Made by a program: the position numbers and the translations under genes. Positions 1 through 12,086 of a DNA stretch of 64,000 nt are shown piece by piece; positions within the stretch are counted from its first letter, which is position 1, and every line of letters starts with the position of its first letter. Source of the stretch: Myxococcus xanthus (GTDB lineage Bacteria; Myxococcota; Myxococcia; Myxococcales; Myxococcaceae). Below the pieces are notes generated by a model. It had not been told where the DNA came from and did not search any database. It saw nothing but the letters and a program-made list of their open reading frames with translations. The DNA is taken from assembly GCF_013116825.1 (NCBI RefSeq), contig NZ_JABFNS010000033.1:1-64000 (forward strand), read 5' to 3'.

Positions 1-93
1 GGGCTGGGCGCCTTCGGGCGCGGGGGCGGCGGCATCCTGGGCGAGGGCAGGTGACGCGAGTGAAACGAGCAGTGCCAGGGACCAGTGGCGCAT
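1..93 (-). CDS. N-terminus of a secreted protein (cut by window edge)
   Basis: Only the first 31 codons lie in the window, read from an ATG at 93-91 toward base 1. The translation begins MRHWSLALLVSLASPALAQD: a positively charged start, a hydrophobic core and an ALA|Q cleavage site, which is a clear Sec signal peptide. It continues into an Ala/Pro-rich stretch. A good ribosome binding site (GGAGG) lies about 5 bases upstream of the ATG. The gene is divergent from carB, with about 120 bp shared between them. The function cannot be judged from this fragment. Confidence 0.65.
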   Translation of the reverse strand, partial: MRHWSLALLVSLASPALAQDAAAPAPEGAQP

Positions 94-216
94 GGAACCT
101 CCGTGGGCGGCGGAGCCTAACAGAGGACAGCGGGCGCGGGCCCGGCGTCCGTGCGAGCGGGCGGCTTCAACACAGTCCTCGCATGTGGGGGCGGACGTTG
201 GTATGGGGGCGCCCCG

Positions 217-3468
<3,252 letters not shown>

Positions 3469-3497
3469 AACGCAGCGCTCGTTGGACGTGAGCCATG

Positions 3498-3526
3498 CGG
3501 CCCCGCTCCTCCTGGGAGTGGGGCCG
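3498..3526. terminator. Hairpin between convergent carB and OYE genes
   Basis: A 12-bp stem with one G-T wobble (CGGCCCCGCTCC against GGAGTGGGGCCG) and a short loop lies just after carB and before the convergent oxidoreductase gene. Only a weak T-rich tail follows, so it could serve as a terminator in both directions. Inferred from sequence only. Confidence 0.55.
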
Positions 3527-3545
3527 TCTGCGTTTCAGGGCAGCC

Positions 3546-4631
3546 TCAGGCCGGTTGGTCCGTCACGAAGCCGCGCCAGTTGCGCATGTAGTTCACGAAG
3601 ACGTCGGACAGGCCCTCTGCGTTGAGCGTGGTGGGGGACAGCGGCGGCACCTGGAGCGCGTCGCCTCGCTGCACGCGGCGCGGCCAGTCATGATTCGCGA
3701 TGGCCGCTCGGCCCACGGCCACGGCATCCGCGCCGCGCGCGAGCTGGGCCTCTGCCTCCTCGCGCGTGCGCACCTCGCCCGCGACCACGATGCGGACACC
3801 GGTGCCCACGGCCTGCCGGAAGAGCGGCGTCGCGTGCTGGTCCGGCCGCTTCAGGGTGTTGTGGGCCGCCTTCCATAGGGACAGGTGGAGGATGTCCACG
3901 CCCTCGCGCGTGAGCATGCGCGCGACCTCCAGCGACTCGTCCAGGTCCAGGCCCCTGGCCTGCCTCGCGTCCTCCGGCGACAGGCGCACGGCGAGGACCA
4001 GGGCGGGCGCCGCGCGCCGCACCGCGCGGACTGTCTCCTGAAGCAGGCGCCAGCGGTTCTCCAGCGAGCCGCCCCATCGGTCCTGCCGGCGGTTGAAGAC
4101 GGTGCTCAGGAACTGCGAGAACAGGTAGCCGTGTGCTCCGTGGAGCTCCACGGCGTCGAACCCCGCCTCGGCGCAGCGGCGCGCCGCGTTCGCGAAGGCC
4201 TCGATGACGCCCTCGATGTCGGCCTCGGTGGCTTCGCGGCAGCGGAGGCCTTCCGCGTCATACGCGCTGGCGCTCCACACCTCGCGCTGGCTGACCTCGG
4301 CGTTGGCGCGAAGTCCACCGTGGAAGAGCTGCGCGGAGAGCAGGGCGCCCCCTTCATGGATGCGCGCGGCCATGCGCTTCAGTCCGGGCAGCATCGCGTC
4401 GTCGTGAACGCCCAGCTCGCCCGGCCACGTCTTGCCGTCCTGGGACACGTAGGCGGCGCACGTCTCCACCACGCCGAACCCGCCATCGGCGCGCATCGCG
4501 AGGAAGCGAAGCTCCGCGTCGGAGAGCGTGCCATCGGGATGGCTCTGGGTGTTCGTCAGGGGCGCCAGCCAGATGCGGTTGGGCGCGATGACGCCCTTTC
4601 GGAGTTCGAGGGGAGCGAACAGGTCTGTCAT
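3546..4631 (-). CDS. Old Yellow Enzyme family NADH:flavin oxidoreductase
   Basis: A 361-residue FMN-dependent TIM-barrel enzyme of the OYE family (2,4-dienoyl-CoA reductase-like / xenobiotic ene-reductase branch). The N-terminus (LFAPLELRKGVIAPNRIWLAPLTN) is the typical first strand. The signature ELHGAHGYLFSQFLS followed by NRR-DRWGGSLENR holds the family FMN/substrate-site residues. The C-terminus has the phosphate-binding GADAVAVGRAAI. It probably reduces activated C=C bonds with NAD(P)H; the substrate cannot be told. No FeS-cluster domain is present, so it is the short single-domain type. Convergent with carB; its upstream region (about 290 bp) is shared with the divergent desaturase gene. 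Confidence 0.88.
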   Translation of the reverse strand: MTDLFAPLELRKGVIAPNRIWLAPLTNTQSHPDGTLSDAELRFLAMRADGGFGVVETCAAYVSQDGKTWPGELGVHDDAMLPGLKRMAARIHEGGALLSAQLFHGGLRANAEVSQREVWSASAYDAEGLRCREATEADIEGVIEAFANAARRCAEAGFDAVELHGAHGYLFSQFLSTVFNRRQDRWGGSLENRWRLLQETVRAVRRAAPALVLAVRLSPEDARQARGLDLDESLEVARMLTREGVDILHLSLWKAAHNTLKRPDQHATPLFRQAVGTGVRIVVAGEVRTREEAEAQLARGADAVAVGRAAIANHDWPRRVQRGDALQVPPLSPTTLNAEGLSDVFVNYMRNWRGFVTDQPA

Positions 4632-4925
4632 GTCGGCATCTCGCTTTCGAAGTGGACGGGTCCATTCGCTCGGGCTGATGGGGGCGCCAGGTCGCTTGCC
4701 TTGCCGCGCGGCGGCCTGCTTCCCCTTGACGTCGAGGTCGCCCTATGGGCCGGACTCGAGGCGCGGGTATAACCTGCGCCTCGGGGCTCCGCATGGCCTC
4801 GTTCGAAAGCAGGGGCCGAGGGCAAAGCGTGGCTGGACGCCCGCGGACCCTGGCGGCTACGGTTCGCGCCGAGCTGTTGCCCCCCCTTCGCCCGTGTCCA
4901 TCTCCGCGACCGAGGAGAGCCGTTC

Positions 4926-6077
4926 ATGCCGTCCCAGGCTGCCCCCGACTTCGACATTTCTTCCGTGGACGTGGAGGGGTTTCACCGTGAGTTGAAGGCG
5001 CTTCGTGAGCAACTGGACGCATCGCTGGGCGAGGCGGACGCGGCGCACCTCCGGAAAATCGAGCGTTGGGGTCGGGCGGCGACCGCGCTGGGGGCGGCGA
5101 CCTGCTGGCTGGCGCCGAACCCGCTCAGCGCGGCGGCGCTCAGTGTCGGGCGGTCCACGCGTTGGCTGCTGATGCACCACGTGGGGCATCGGGGCTACGA
5201 CCGGGTGCCGGGGCTTCCGGCGTCTCGCACGGGGAAGGGGTTCGCGAAGGGGAGCCGCCGCTATCTGGACTGGCTCGACTGGATGCTGCCGGAGGCCTGG
5301 GTGTTCGAGCACAACGTGCTCCACCACTCGCACACGGGAGAGGATGCGGACCCCGACCTCCTGGAGCGCAACGCGGAGGGGACGCTGCGCAACCCGGAGC
5401 GCCCGCTGGCGCTGCGTTATGCGCAGCTCGCGCTGCTCGCGCTGACGTGGCGGGCCAGCTACTACGCGCCGGAGACGCTCAGTTCGCTGCGCCGGAAGAG
5501 CCGACGCAAGGGCGGGGAGCTGACGCGCGAGGAGCTGAAGGAGCTGCTGCTGAGCTGCTATCTGCCGTATTCGGCCGTGCAGTTCGGGCTCTTCCCGGCG
5601 CTCTACCTGGTGCTGGGGCCTTGGGCGTCGTTCAGCGCGTTCTGCAACTCCGTGATGGCGGACATCCTCACCAGCCTGCACACGTTCCTGGTGGTGGGGC
5701 CGAACCACACGGGCGAGGACCTGTACCGGTTCGACTCGAAGCCGGAGAGCCGTGGCGAGCGCTACGTGCAGCAGGTGATTGGCAGCGCGAACTACCGCAC
5801 GGGCGGGGACCTGAACGACTTCGCCCACCTGTGGCTGAACTACCAGATTGAGCACCACATCTGGCCGGACCTGCCGATGCTGAAGTACCGCGAGGTCCAG
5901 CCGCAGGTGAAGGCGCTTTGCGAGAAGTACGGCATCCCCTACGTGCAGGAGAGCGTCTGGACGCGCGCGAAGAAGATGGTGGACGTCGTGGTGGGCAAGT
6001 CGTCCATGCGCAAGCTCGCGCCGAAGCGCCAGGCCCGTGATGCCGGAGTGGCTGCTGCGCCTGCTCCCGCGGCGTGA
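4926..6077 (+). CDS. Membrane fatty acid desaturase
   Basis: A 383-residue integral-membrane diiron desaturase. The three histidine boxes are all present: HHVGH (near residue 81), HNVLHHSH (near 133) and QIEHHIWPDLP (near 307). The last has the Q--HH form seen in front-end and acyl-lipid desaturases. Hydrophobic stretches lie between the boxes. It would introduce a double bond into membrane acyl chains using O2 and an electron donor. A GAGGAG ribosome binding site lies about 6 bases before the ATG. No cytochrome b5 domain or ferredoxin gene is adjacent. Stand-alone gene, divergent from the OYE gene. Confidence 0.88.
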   Translation: MPSQAAPDFDISSVDVEGFHRELKALREQLDASLGEADAAHLRKIERWGRAATALGAATCWLAPNPLSAAALSVGRSTRWLLMHHVGHRGYDRVPGLPASRTGKGFAKGSRRYLDWLDWMLPEAWVFEHNVLHHSHTGEDADPDLLERNAEGTLRNPERPLALRYAQLALLALTWRASYYAPETLSSLRRKSRRKGGELTREELKELLLSCYLPYSAVQFGLFPALYLVLGPWASFSAFCNSVMADILTSLHTFLVVGPNHTGEDLYRFDSKPESRGERYVQQVIGSANYRTGGDLNDFAHLWLNYQIEHHIWPDLPMLKYREVQPQVKALCEKYGIPYVQESVWTRAKKMVDVVVGKSSMRKLAPKRQARDAGVAAAPAPAA

Positions 6078-6164
6078 GGCAGGGACGTCCGGCTACTCGG
6101 TATAGGCCGCGAGGTTCGCCAGGGTCGAGGTCAGTCCCGGCGGCCTGTTCGTGAGCGGTGCGGC

Positions 6165-6644
6165 TTACGCGCGCCGCGTGGTGCGTGTCAGCGTCTTCCG
6201 CGGCGGAGCTTCTGCGGCGTCGTGCCGGACGGCCTCGACATCAACCACGCGTGAGCCATCTGGCGGAACCGGTGGCCCCAGCGTCACCACGAGCACTCGG
6301 TAGGACTCCTCCAGCCGCTTGTGCAGCTTGGAGAAGATCAGCTGGGCGGTGCCGGGCATGTCCTCGGTGTACGTGAAGTACCAGCGCAGCTCGTCGAGGC
6401 GGCCGTAGAAGTGGTCCACCACGGCTTGTTCCTGTTCGGGCAGGTGGATGAGCTGGTCGAACGCGCCGTCGGCGTACCGTGACGCGATGGTGCCCAGGAG
6501 GGGTTCGCGGCTGCGCAGGCGGGAGAAGAGGGCGAACATCTCATCCCGGCGGGCATCGAGCCTGCGCATGATGCCCGCGGCGTCCATCGCGAGCAGGTTT
6601 CGGACGCGGGAGGCCATCTCATCGGCCTTCTTGCGACGAGCCAT
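6165..6644 (-). CDS. Conserved hypothetical protein, helical
   Basis: A 159-residue soluble protein of unknown function. It starts MARRKKADEMASRVRNLL and is predicted helical over most of its length, with many charged residues, a short central aromatic stretch (ELRWYFTYTED) and a basic, Thr/Arg-rich tail. No signal peptide, membrane segment or recognised motif. The strong codon bias of the third positions on this strand supports a real gene. Single gene; the far side is a gene-poor stretch. Confidence 0.6.
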   Translation of the reverse strand: MARRKKADEMASRVRNLLAMDAAGIMRRLDARRDEMFALFSRLRSREPLLGTIASRYADGAFDQLIHLPEQEQAVVDHFYGRLDELRWYFTYTEDMPGTAQLIFSKLHKRLEESYRVLVVTLGPPVPPDGSRVVDVEAVRHDAAEAPPRKTLTRTTRRA

Positions 6645-6785
6645 GGCCCGTCAGCCTAACATCTGTAGACGCGCAACAAGTGGGACCGGCACACGAACCG
6701 TGGGGTGCGGAAGTCGATGATCTCGATTTCGCCCGTCGTTCGGTCGTGGTGGGCGCTTTCGGCGGCGGGCCTTCTCCTGGATTGC

Positions 6786-6987
6786 CAGCCGCTCCGAAGC
6801 TGCTGGCTCGGGAAGCCCAGGCGGTCCCTGCCTGATTCACCAGGCGGGTTCCTGGGAATACCGGCGCATCGTCGAGGCCCTTCTCAATCGCCTCCCGGAG
6901 GCGGCTGAAATACGGGTCGATGAGACCGTTGGTGACGCGGAGTTCGGCCTGATCGCCGTGCGCGCGATTGCGTGCAGTCCCCATCAG
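6786..6987 (-). pseudogene. Possible remnant of a TonB-like/AgmX-type C-terminal region
   Basis: Within the 450-bp gene-poor stretch 6645-7097, the minus strand encodes about 67 residues beginning MGTARNRAHGDQAELRVT and continuing through NGLIDPYFSRLREAIEKG. The 'G-(L/I)DPYF--L--A--K' pattern resembles a recurring segment of myxobacterial TonB-like energy-transducer proteins. It is flanked in frame by sequence that looks non-coding in composition, has no plausible start with a ribosome binding site, and its upstream end runs into the promoter region of the ferritin-like gene. I read it as a decayed fragment. The family match is from memory of the pattern, not a search. Confidence 0.35.
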
Positions 6988-7097
6988 GACATGGGGTGCG
7001 ACCGTGCGGTGTCCAACGCAATGACTCACTGCGACAAGCGACTCCTTTACCGCCGTCTGTCTCGCGCGTCGGCTACGATCAGTGCTTCGAGGCCACC

Positions 7098-7877
7098 ATG
7101 AACAATGCTCCTGATGATGGCTGTCCGGCCGACCAGCGCTTGCTGCGGAGACCGGGTAGAACGATGCCAGACGCACTCCGGCGGTTCGTCGCGGAGACCT
7201 GGGTCTTCCGCAGGCAGGAGGAGCTGGAGGCGGGGCTGCGCTTCGCCCGATTGGCGGGAGCGCTCGAACAACTGGCCACGCCCGAAACGCTGGTGGAGCT
7301 CGCGCGCCGCGCCGCGGAGGACGAACGGCGCCACGCGGGCATGTGCGAGCTGATGGCGCGTACCTACGGACACGCGGTCATGCCCCCCGTTCCCCTGGTG
7401 GCGCGGGAGACTGCTCCGCAAGCCCTCGGCTTCCACGAGCGCGTGCTCTACGACGTCGTCGCCGCCTGCTGCATCTCAGAGACGGAGAGCACGGCCGGGT
7501 TGACCTCGGTGCTGGCCGTGGACGGACCACCCCGGGTGCGCGCGGTACTCCGAGACATCCTTCGGGACGAGGTCGCGCACAGCCGGCTGGGGTGGGCCTA
7601 CCTCGCGCATGCAGCCCAATCGGGCTCCGTGGCGTTCCTGTCGCCGTATCTGCCTGCGATGCTGGAGGAAAGCGTGTCGCCCAGGCTCTTCGCGAAGGGC
7701 CTGTCTGATGCGGAGGGTTCCATGCTCCTGGCGCACGGTGTGTTGCCGCATGCGCGCAAGCTCGAGGTGTTCATCCAGGCCCTGCACGACGTCGTCTTTC
7801 CCGGGCTGGAACGGTGCGGAGTGGACACTACTCCTGGACGGCAGTGGGTGGAGCATTGTCGTCGGTCGGGAGCCTAG
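7098..7877 (+). CDS. Ferritin-like (diiron) superfamily protein
   Basis: A 259-residue, almost entirely helical protein. The pattern of metal ligands of a diiron four-helix bundle can be seen in order: a Glu-rich first helix (FRRQEELEAGLRF), EDERRH, SETEST and RDEVAH, i.e. two ExxH-type pairs plus single Glu residues. This points to the ferritin-like/rubrerythrin fold, but the substrate or role (oxygenase, hydroxylase or iron handling) cannot be decided. The start is uncertain: ATG at 7098 (MNNAPDDG) or ATG at 7164 (MPDALRRF). The gene ends 22 bp before def. Confidence 0.65.
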   Translation: MNNAPDDGCPADQRLLRRPGRTMPDALRRFVAETWVFRRQEELEAGLRFARLAGALEQLATPETLVELARRAAEDERRHAGMCELMARTYGHAVMPPVPLVARETAPQALGFHERVLYDVVAACCISETESTAGLTSVLAVDGPPRVRAVLRDILRDEVAHSRLGWAYLAHAAQSGSVAFLSPYLPAMLEESVSPRLFAKGLSDAEGSMLLAHGVLPHARKLEVFIQALHDVVFPGLERCGVDTTPGRQWVEHCRRSGA

Positions 7878-7899
7878 CGGGCCCTGCTACGCTGGCGGC

Positions 7900-8505
7900 A
7901 TGGTGCTCAAGATTGTCCAGGCAGGGGACCCGGTGCTGCGTCGGAAGGCGCGCGATTTGACGCCGGAGGAGATTGCCAGCCCGGAGACGGCGCGGCTCAT
8001 CGAGCAGATGCGCGACACGATGCGGGACGCACCCGGCGTCGGGCTGGCGGCGCCCCAGGTGGGCGTGGGCCTGCGAGTCGTCGTCATCGAGGACCGGCCC
8101 GAGTATCAGGCAGGCCTCTCGGAGAGCGAGCGGGCGGCGCGAGGACGAAAGCCCGTTCCCTTTCACGTGCTCATCAATCCCCGGCTGGTGGTGGAGGACG
8201 CGGCACCCGCGGAGTTCCATGAAGGCTGTCTGAGCGTGTCGGGCTTCGCGGCCCTGGTGCCCCGAGCCAGCGCCGTGCGCGTGGATGCACTCGATGAGCG
8301 CGGCCAGCCCGTGACGGTCCAGGCCCGGGGCTGGTACGCACGCATTCTCCAACACGAGCTGGACCACCTGGACGGCACGCTCTACGTGGACCGGATGGAG
8401 ACACGGAGCTTCACCACCGCGGAGAACCATCGCCGGTACCAGGCGGGGCGCAGCACCGCGGAGCTGCGCGCCGAGCTGGGACTGCCAGTGCCCGACAAGG
8501 GGTAG
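7900..8505 (+). CDS. def: Peptide deformylase
   Basis: Removes the formyl group from the initiator Met of nascent proteins. All three family motifs are present in the 201-residue product: GVGLAAPQVG, EGCLSV (metal-binding Cys) and QHELDHLDG (HExxH metal site). I chose the ATG beginning MVLKIVQAGDPVLRRKA, which is the conserved N-terminus; in-frame codons upstream overlap the previous gene and are not conserved in type. It carries a slightly long insert (residues about 63-90, containing SESERAARGRKP) compared with the classic enzyme. Genomes of this group often hold more than one deformylase, so essentiality is not implied. Confidence 0.95.
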   Translation: MVLKIVQAGDPVLRRKARDLTPEEIASPETARLIEQMRDTMRDAPGVGLAAPQVGVGLRVVVIEDRPEYQAGLSESERAARGRKPVPFHVLINPRLVVEDAAPAEFHEGCLSVSGFAALVPRASAVRVDALDERGQPVTVQARGWYARILQHELDHLDGTLYVDRMETRSFTTAENHRRYQAGRSTAELRAELGLPVPDKG

Positions 8506-8523
8506 GGCACGACGTCTTTCGCG

Positions 8524-9018
8524 TCAGCCTTCGCGGCCGTGCGCCGCGGCCTTCAACTGGGCCGTGTCGACGCGGACGAAGATGGAATCACCCACCGCGG
8601 TCAGCGTCTCGCCCGCGAAGACTTCACAGAGGACTCGGCTCTTGCGCCCGACTTCGCCTTCGACGCGTGCGCGGAGGGTGAGCGGGACGCCCATGGGCGT
8701 GGGTTTGATGAACTTCACGCCCAGGCTTCCGGTGACGCATTCGATGACCGGCGAGCTGCCAGGTGAGCGGCCCTCGGCGCGGTAGTGGTACGCCATGGCC
8801 GTCCAGTTCGAGTGGCAGTCGACCAGCATGGCAATCAGACCGCCGTAGACGAGCTCCGGCCAGCCGCTGTACCGGGCATCGGGCGTGTGGCGTGCCACCA
8901 CGTGGATGCCGTCCTCATCCCAGTAGCTTTGGATGTGCAGGCCGTGAGGGTTCTTGCTGCCGCAGCCGTAGCAGATGCCTTCTGGCGCGACGACTTCCTG
9001 GAGAGATGAGGTTTCCAT
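8524..9018 (-). CDS. PaaI-type hotdog-fold thioesterase
   Basis: A 164-residue hotdog-fold protein of the PaaI/acyl-CoA thioesterase type. The segment [25 protein letters not shown] holds the family GG--A-L-D core on the central helix, and an N-terminal [12 protein letters not shown] motif is typical of this subfamily. It probably hydrolyses a CoA thioester; the substrate is unknown. I chose the ATG giving [10 protein letters not shown]; a start at 9099 (MDETRDER) would add 27 residues and leave only 22 bp to the divergent MBL gene. Confidence 0.78.
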   Translation of the reverse strand: METSSLQEVVAPEGICYGCGSKNPHGLHIQSYWDEDGIHVVARHTPDARYSGWPELVYGGLIAMLVDCHSNWTAMAYHYRAEGRSPGSSPVIECVTGSLGVKFIKPTPMGVPLTLRARVEGEVGRKSRVLCEVFAGETLTAVGDSIFVRVDTAQLKAAAHGREG

Positions 9019-9121
9019 GTGGGGCCCTGATGGGAAGGGAGGCGCAACGATGCGCGCATCCTGGCCCAGCAGGGGCCTTTCGTCGCGTGTCTCGTCCATG
9101 CCCAGGATAGTGTCCGTGCCG

Positions 9122-9970
9122 ATGCTCACTGAAGTCCAGGCAGGTCCCTACACCGTCCGAGGTGTGTCAGTGGGCGGCGTGTACACGTCGCTCCAGGTCC
9201 CCGAGCTGGACGTCGTGCTCGACGTGGGGCTCCCCATTCGTTCGTTCTGTGGCTCGGACCGCATCTTCTTGAGCCACGCGCACCCGGACCATGCCAGCGG
9301 GCTCGGCTCGTTGCTCGGCATCCGTCGGCTCATCGGCAAGGGGGCACCCCAGGTCTTCCTGCCCGCGGAGATCGAGGCGAACGTCCAGGCGTCGCTCGCC
9401 GTGATGTCGCGGCTGCACCACACCTCCATGGAGGTGAACACCGTGCCGATGTTGCCAGGGGACGTGCGGCCCCTGGGGCAAGGTCTGTTCGTCCGCGCGT
9501 TCCGGACGCATCACCCGGTGCCGTCGCTCGGCTACCAGTTCTTCCGCCGTGTCGCGAAGCTCCGCCTCGAGCACCAGTCACTCCCGCCGCAGGAAATCGC
9601 CAGGCGGCGGCGAGCAGGCGAAGCGCTCTTCGACGAAGTGGAGCGGCTGGAGCTGGCCTATGCCACCGACACCCTGTCCCGTGTCCTGGACACGGAGCCA
9701 GGCCTCTTCGACTCGCGCGTGCTCATCCTCGAGTGCACCTTCGTCGACGCGCGTCACTCCGTGCAGGACGCTCAGGCGAAGGCGCACCTCCACCTGGACG
9801 AACTCCTCGCGCGCGCGGACCAGTTCCGCAACGAGGCCCTGGTCCTGATGCACTTCAGCCAGGCGCTTCCTCCTGAATCCGTCCACGCCACGTTGCGCGA
9901 GCGACTGCCGCCATCGCTGGCCGAACGCGTCCGCGTCTTCGCTCCCGAATCGGGCCGCTGGTTCGGGTGA
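9122..9970 (+). CDS. MBL-fold hydrolase, ribonuclease Z-like
   Basis: A 282-residue metallo-beta-lactamase-fold protein. The first metal motif is HAHPDHASG; a second His pair lies in [12 protein letters not shown], an Asp in YATDT, and a late His in VLMHFSQ. This set and the length (about 280, lacking the long tRNase Z exosite arm) resemble RNase Z-like / ribonuclease BN-like proteins. It may process RNA or be a small-molecule hydrolase. I chose the ATG giving MLTEVQAG; the open frame upstream overlaps the divergent thioesterase gene. Confidence 0.78.
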   Translation: MLTEVQAGPYTVRGVSVGGVYTSLQVPELDVVLDVGLPIRSFCGSDRIFLSHAHPDHASGLGSLLGIRRLIGKGAPQVFLPAEIEANVQASLAVMSRLHHTSMEVNTVPMLPGDVRPLGQGLFVRAFRTHHPVPSLGYQFFRRVAKLRLEHQSLPPQEIARRRRAGEALFDEVERLELAYATDTLSRVLDTEPGLFDSRVLILECTFVDARHSVQDAQAKAHLHLDELLARADQFRNEALVLMHFSQALPPESVHATLRERLPPSLAERVRVFAPESGRWFG

Positions 9971-10106
9971 GCCGCGCCCGTGAAGTACGGGTCAGCGAGC
10001 CAGGCCCGGTACGGCAACGACGCGGCGGTGGTGCAGCACCGACCTCCCGTCACTGTGTTGCACATGAATCGCGACTCGCCATGGCATACCTGTTAAATCG
10101 CGGCGC

Positions 10107-11264
10107 ATGAGCACGTCATCGCCCAGGCATGTTCTCGTGGCTGGGGCTGGAATTGGTGGACTCACGCTGGCTTGCGCGCTTCGGCGCGCGGGCCTCTCCG
10201 TCACTGTCTTCGAGCGCTCCGACGCCTTGAAATGGGTGGGCGCGGGCCTCACGGTCCAGATGAACGCCTCGGCGGCGCTGCGCCGCATTGGCCTGTGTGA
10301 CGAGGTGGCCCAATCCGGTGCGTGTCCCACGGACAGCGCGATTCTGAAGCCGTCGGGTTCGGCGCTCACGCGGCTTCCGGTGACTCAAATTCAGGAGGAG
10401 CTGGGGCTGCCGCTGGTCTGCATCCATCGGGCGCGGCTCCAGTCCGTGCTGCTGGCCCATGCCGGGGAGGAGCACGTCCGGATGGGGCTCACCGTGACGG
10501 CGTTTCACGACGATGGTCAGACGGTGACGGTGCGGTTGTCGGACGGCAGCTCGGTGACGGGCGATGCGCTGGTGGGCGCGGACGGGCTGCGCTCGGTGGT
10601 ACGTGGGGCGCTGCTGGGCGACGCGCCGTTGCGCTATTCGGGCTACACGAGCTGGCGGGGCGTGTGCTCGGACGTCCCGAGCGCGACGCCGGGACTTGTT
10701 TCAGAGACGTGGGGGCGTGGGGCGCGCTTCGGTGTGGTGCCCATTGGCTTCGGGCAAACGTACTGGTTCGCCACGCAGAATGCTCCGGCCGGAGGGCAGG
10801 ATGTCCCCGGTGAGGCACGGGCCCGGTTGCAGTCCCTCTTCGGCGGGTGGCACGCGCCCATCAAGGACCTGATTGCCGCGACGGAGGAAGCGAACATCCT
10901 CCGCACGGACATCCACGACCGGCCGCCCGCCAGCCGCTGGAGCCGGGGCCGGGTGACTTTGTTGGGAGACGCCGCGCACCCGATGACGCCCAACATGGGG
11001 CAGGGCGGGTGTCAGGCCATCGAGGATGCCGTGGTGCTGGCCGAGCTACTGGCCGCGGAGGGCCCCGTGGATGCGGCGCTGGCGGCCTACGAGCAACGCC
11101 GGCTCGAGCGTGCCAACAGCTTCGTGACGCGCTCCTGGAGCCTGGGGCGCGTGGCCCAGTGGGAGAGTTCAGCGGGGCGCTTCATTCGCAATGCGCTCTT
11201 CCAACTCGTGCCTCGAGGGCTCGCCGCCCGGCAGGTGCGAGCGATGGTGCTCGACACCGAGTAG
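10107..11264 (+). CDS. FAD-dependent aromatic-type monooxygenase (PHBH fold)
   Basis: A 385-residue class A flavoprotein monooxygenase. Visible motifs are the N-terminal GAGIGGL dinucleotide-binding loop, the central DG motif (VGADGLRSVVRG) and the C-terminal GD motif (LLGDAAHPMTPNMGQGG). It should hydroxylate or epoxidise an organic substrate with NAD(P)H and O2, similar to salicylate hydroxylase or zeaxanthin-epoxidase-like enzymes. No pathway genes flank it, so the substrate is unknown. Confidence 0.88.
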   Translation: MSTSSPRHVLVAGAGIGGLTLACALRRAGLSVTVFERSDALKWVGAGLTVQMNASAALRRIGLCDEVAQSGACPTDSAILKPSGSALTRLPVTQIQEELGLPLVCIHRARLQSVLLAHAGEEHVRMGLTVTAFHDDGQTVTVRLSDGSSVTGDALVGADGLRSVVRGALLGDAPLRYSGYTSWRGVCSDVPSATPGLVSETWGRGARFGVVPIGFGQTYWFATQNAPAGGQDVPGEARARLQSLFGGWHAPIKDLIAATEEANILRTDIHDRPPASRWSRGRVTLLGDAAHPMTPNMGQGGCQAIEDAVVLAELLAAEGPVDAALAAYEQRRLERANSFVTRSWSLGRVAQWESSAGRFIRNALFQLVPRGLAARQVRAMVLDTE

Positions 11265-11283
11265 GGTTCCCGCGGAGCGGTTT

Positions 11284-11994
11284 CTAGAGGTCCAGTCCAA
11301 GCAGCGCCCCCGCGAACGGGCCATCGAGCGAAACCGTGAACGTGGCCGCATCAGGAGTCGGCTGAAGCCCGTCCGCCTGTTCGAAGTAGCGCGTATAGCC
11401 CCCATGGACGCGCGCATGCACGTAGCGACTCAGCTTGACCTGGATCGCCGCCAGTCCGCCCGCGCCGAAGGCCCACTTGCGCATGCGGCCCTCGTAGAAG
11501 TTGTTGCCGCCAATGGGCGTGTAGCCCGGCTCCCCTGGCTGCACCTGAGCAATCTGCCCCGTGGGGAGTGAGACCTCCGCCGCGCTGCCGAACGCGCTCA
11601 CCCCGAGCGTCACGTGTCGCGTCAGCGAGAACCGCTTCTCCAGCCCCGGCCGCAGCGCCAGGACCTGGACGTCTCCACCCGCCAGGTACCAGTCGATGCC
11701 GTTCGTCCACCACCAGTCGCTCCGTTCGGAGCCACGGAGGAGGTTGAAGTGGAGTCCGCCGGAAAGGCGCGCGGCTCCGCTTCGGGCGTTCACCGTCTTC
11801 ACCCGTGAACGCAGCGTTGGCACCTCCGTCGCGGGATGCCGCATCGGAGACAGCGTCCCACCGACCTCCACCGCGAGCTGTGGCGGCGGGGGCGTCGCTT
11901 CCCGCTCGGGGGGCGGCTCTGCTCCCAGGGCCGGAGCGGACAGGCAGGCAGACATCAGCAAGCCGAGGGTGGACACCGCGCGAGTGACGCACAT
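11284..11994 (-). CDS. Predicted outer-membrane beta-barrel protein
   Basis: A 236-residue exported protein. It has a signal peptide (hydrophobic core, cleavage near APALGAE), then a short Pro/Glu-rich linker, then alternating hydrophobic/aromatic stretches that read as amphipathic beta strands (SGGLHFNLL, WWWTNGIDWYLAGG, HVTLGVSAFG, RVHGGYTRYFEQ) and a C-terminus ending in LDL. This fits a small outer-membrane barrel of unknown function. Stand-alone gene, convergent with the FAD monooxygenase. Confidence 0.62.
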   Translation of the reverse strand: MCVTRAVSTLGLLMSACLSAPALGAEPPPEREATPPPPQLAVEVGGTLSPMRHPATEVPTLRSRVKTVNARSGAARLSGGLHFNLLRGSERSDWWWTNGIDWYLAGGDVQVLALRPGLEKRFSLTRHVTLGVSAFGSAAEVSLPTGQIAQVQPGEPGYTPIGGNNFYEGRMRKWAFGAGGLAAIQVKLSRYVHARVHGGYTRYFEQADGLQPTPDAATFTVSLDGPFAGALLGLDL

Positions 11995-12086
11995 GGGGCT
12001 TCCTCCGGGGGGATGAATGCTTCCGCCGGAACCCTGGTGGAAGTCCCGGCCCCCCAGGGCTGTTTCGCGGTGGAACCCGGGTCTGC

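Noticed and set aside
4632-4925. Candidate small gene in the gap between the OYE and desaturase genes
   Set aside because: Several short frames exist on both strands but none has a ribosome binding site or protein-like composition. Nothing supported here beyond the divergent promoter region.
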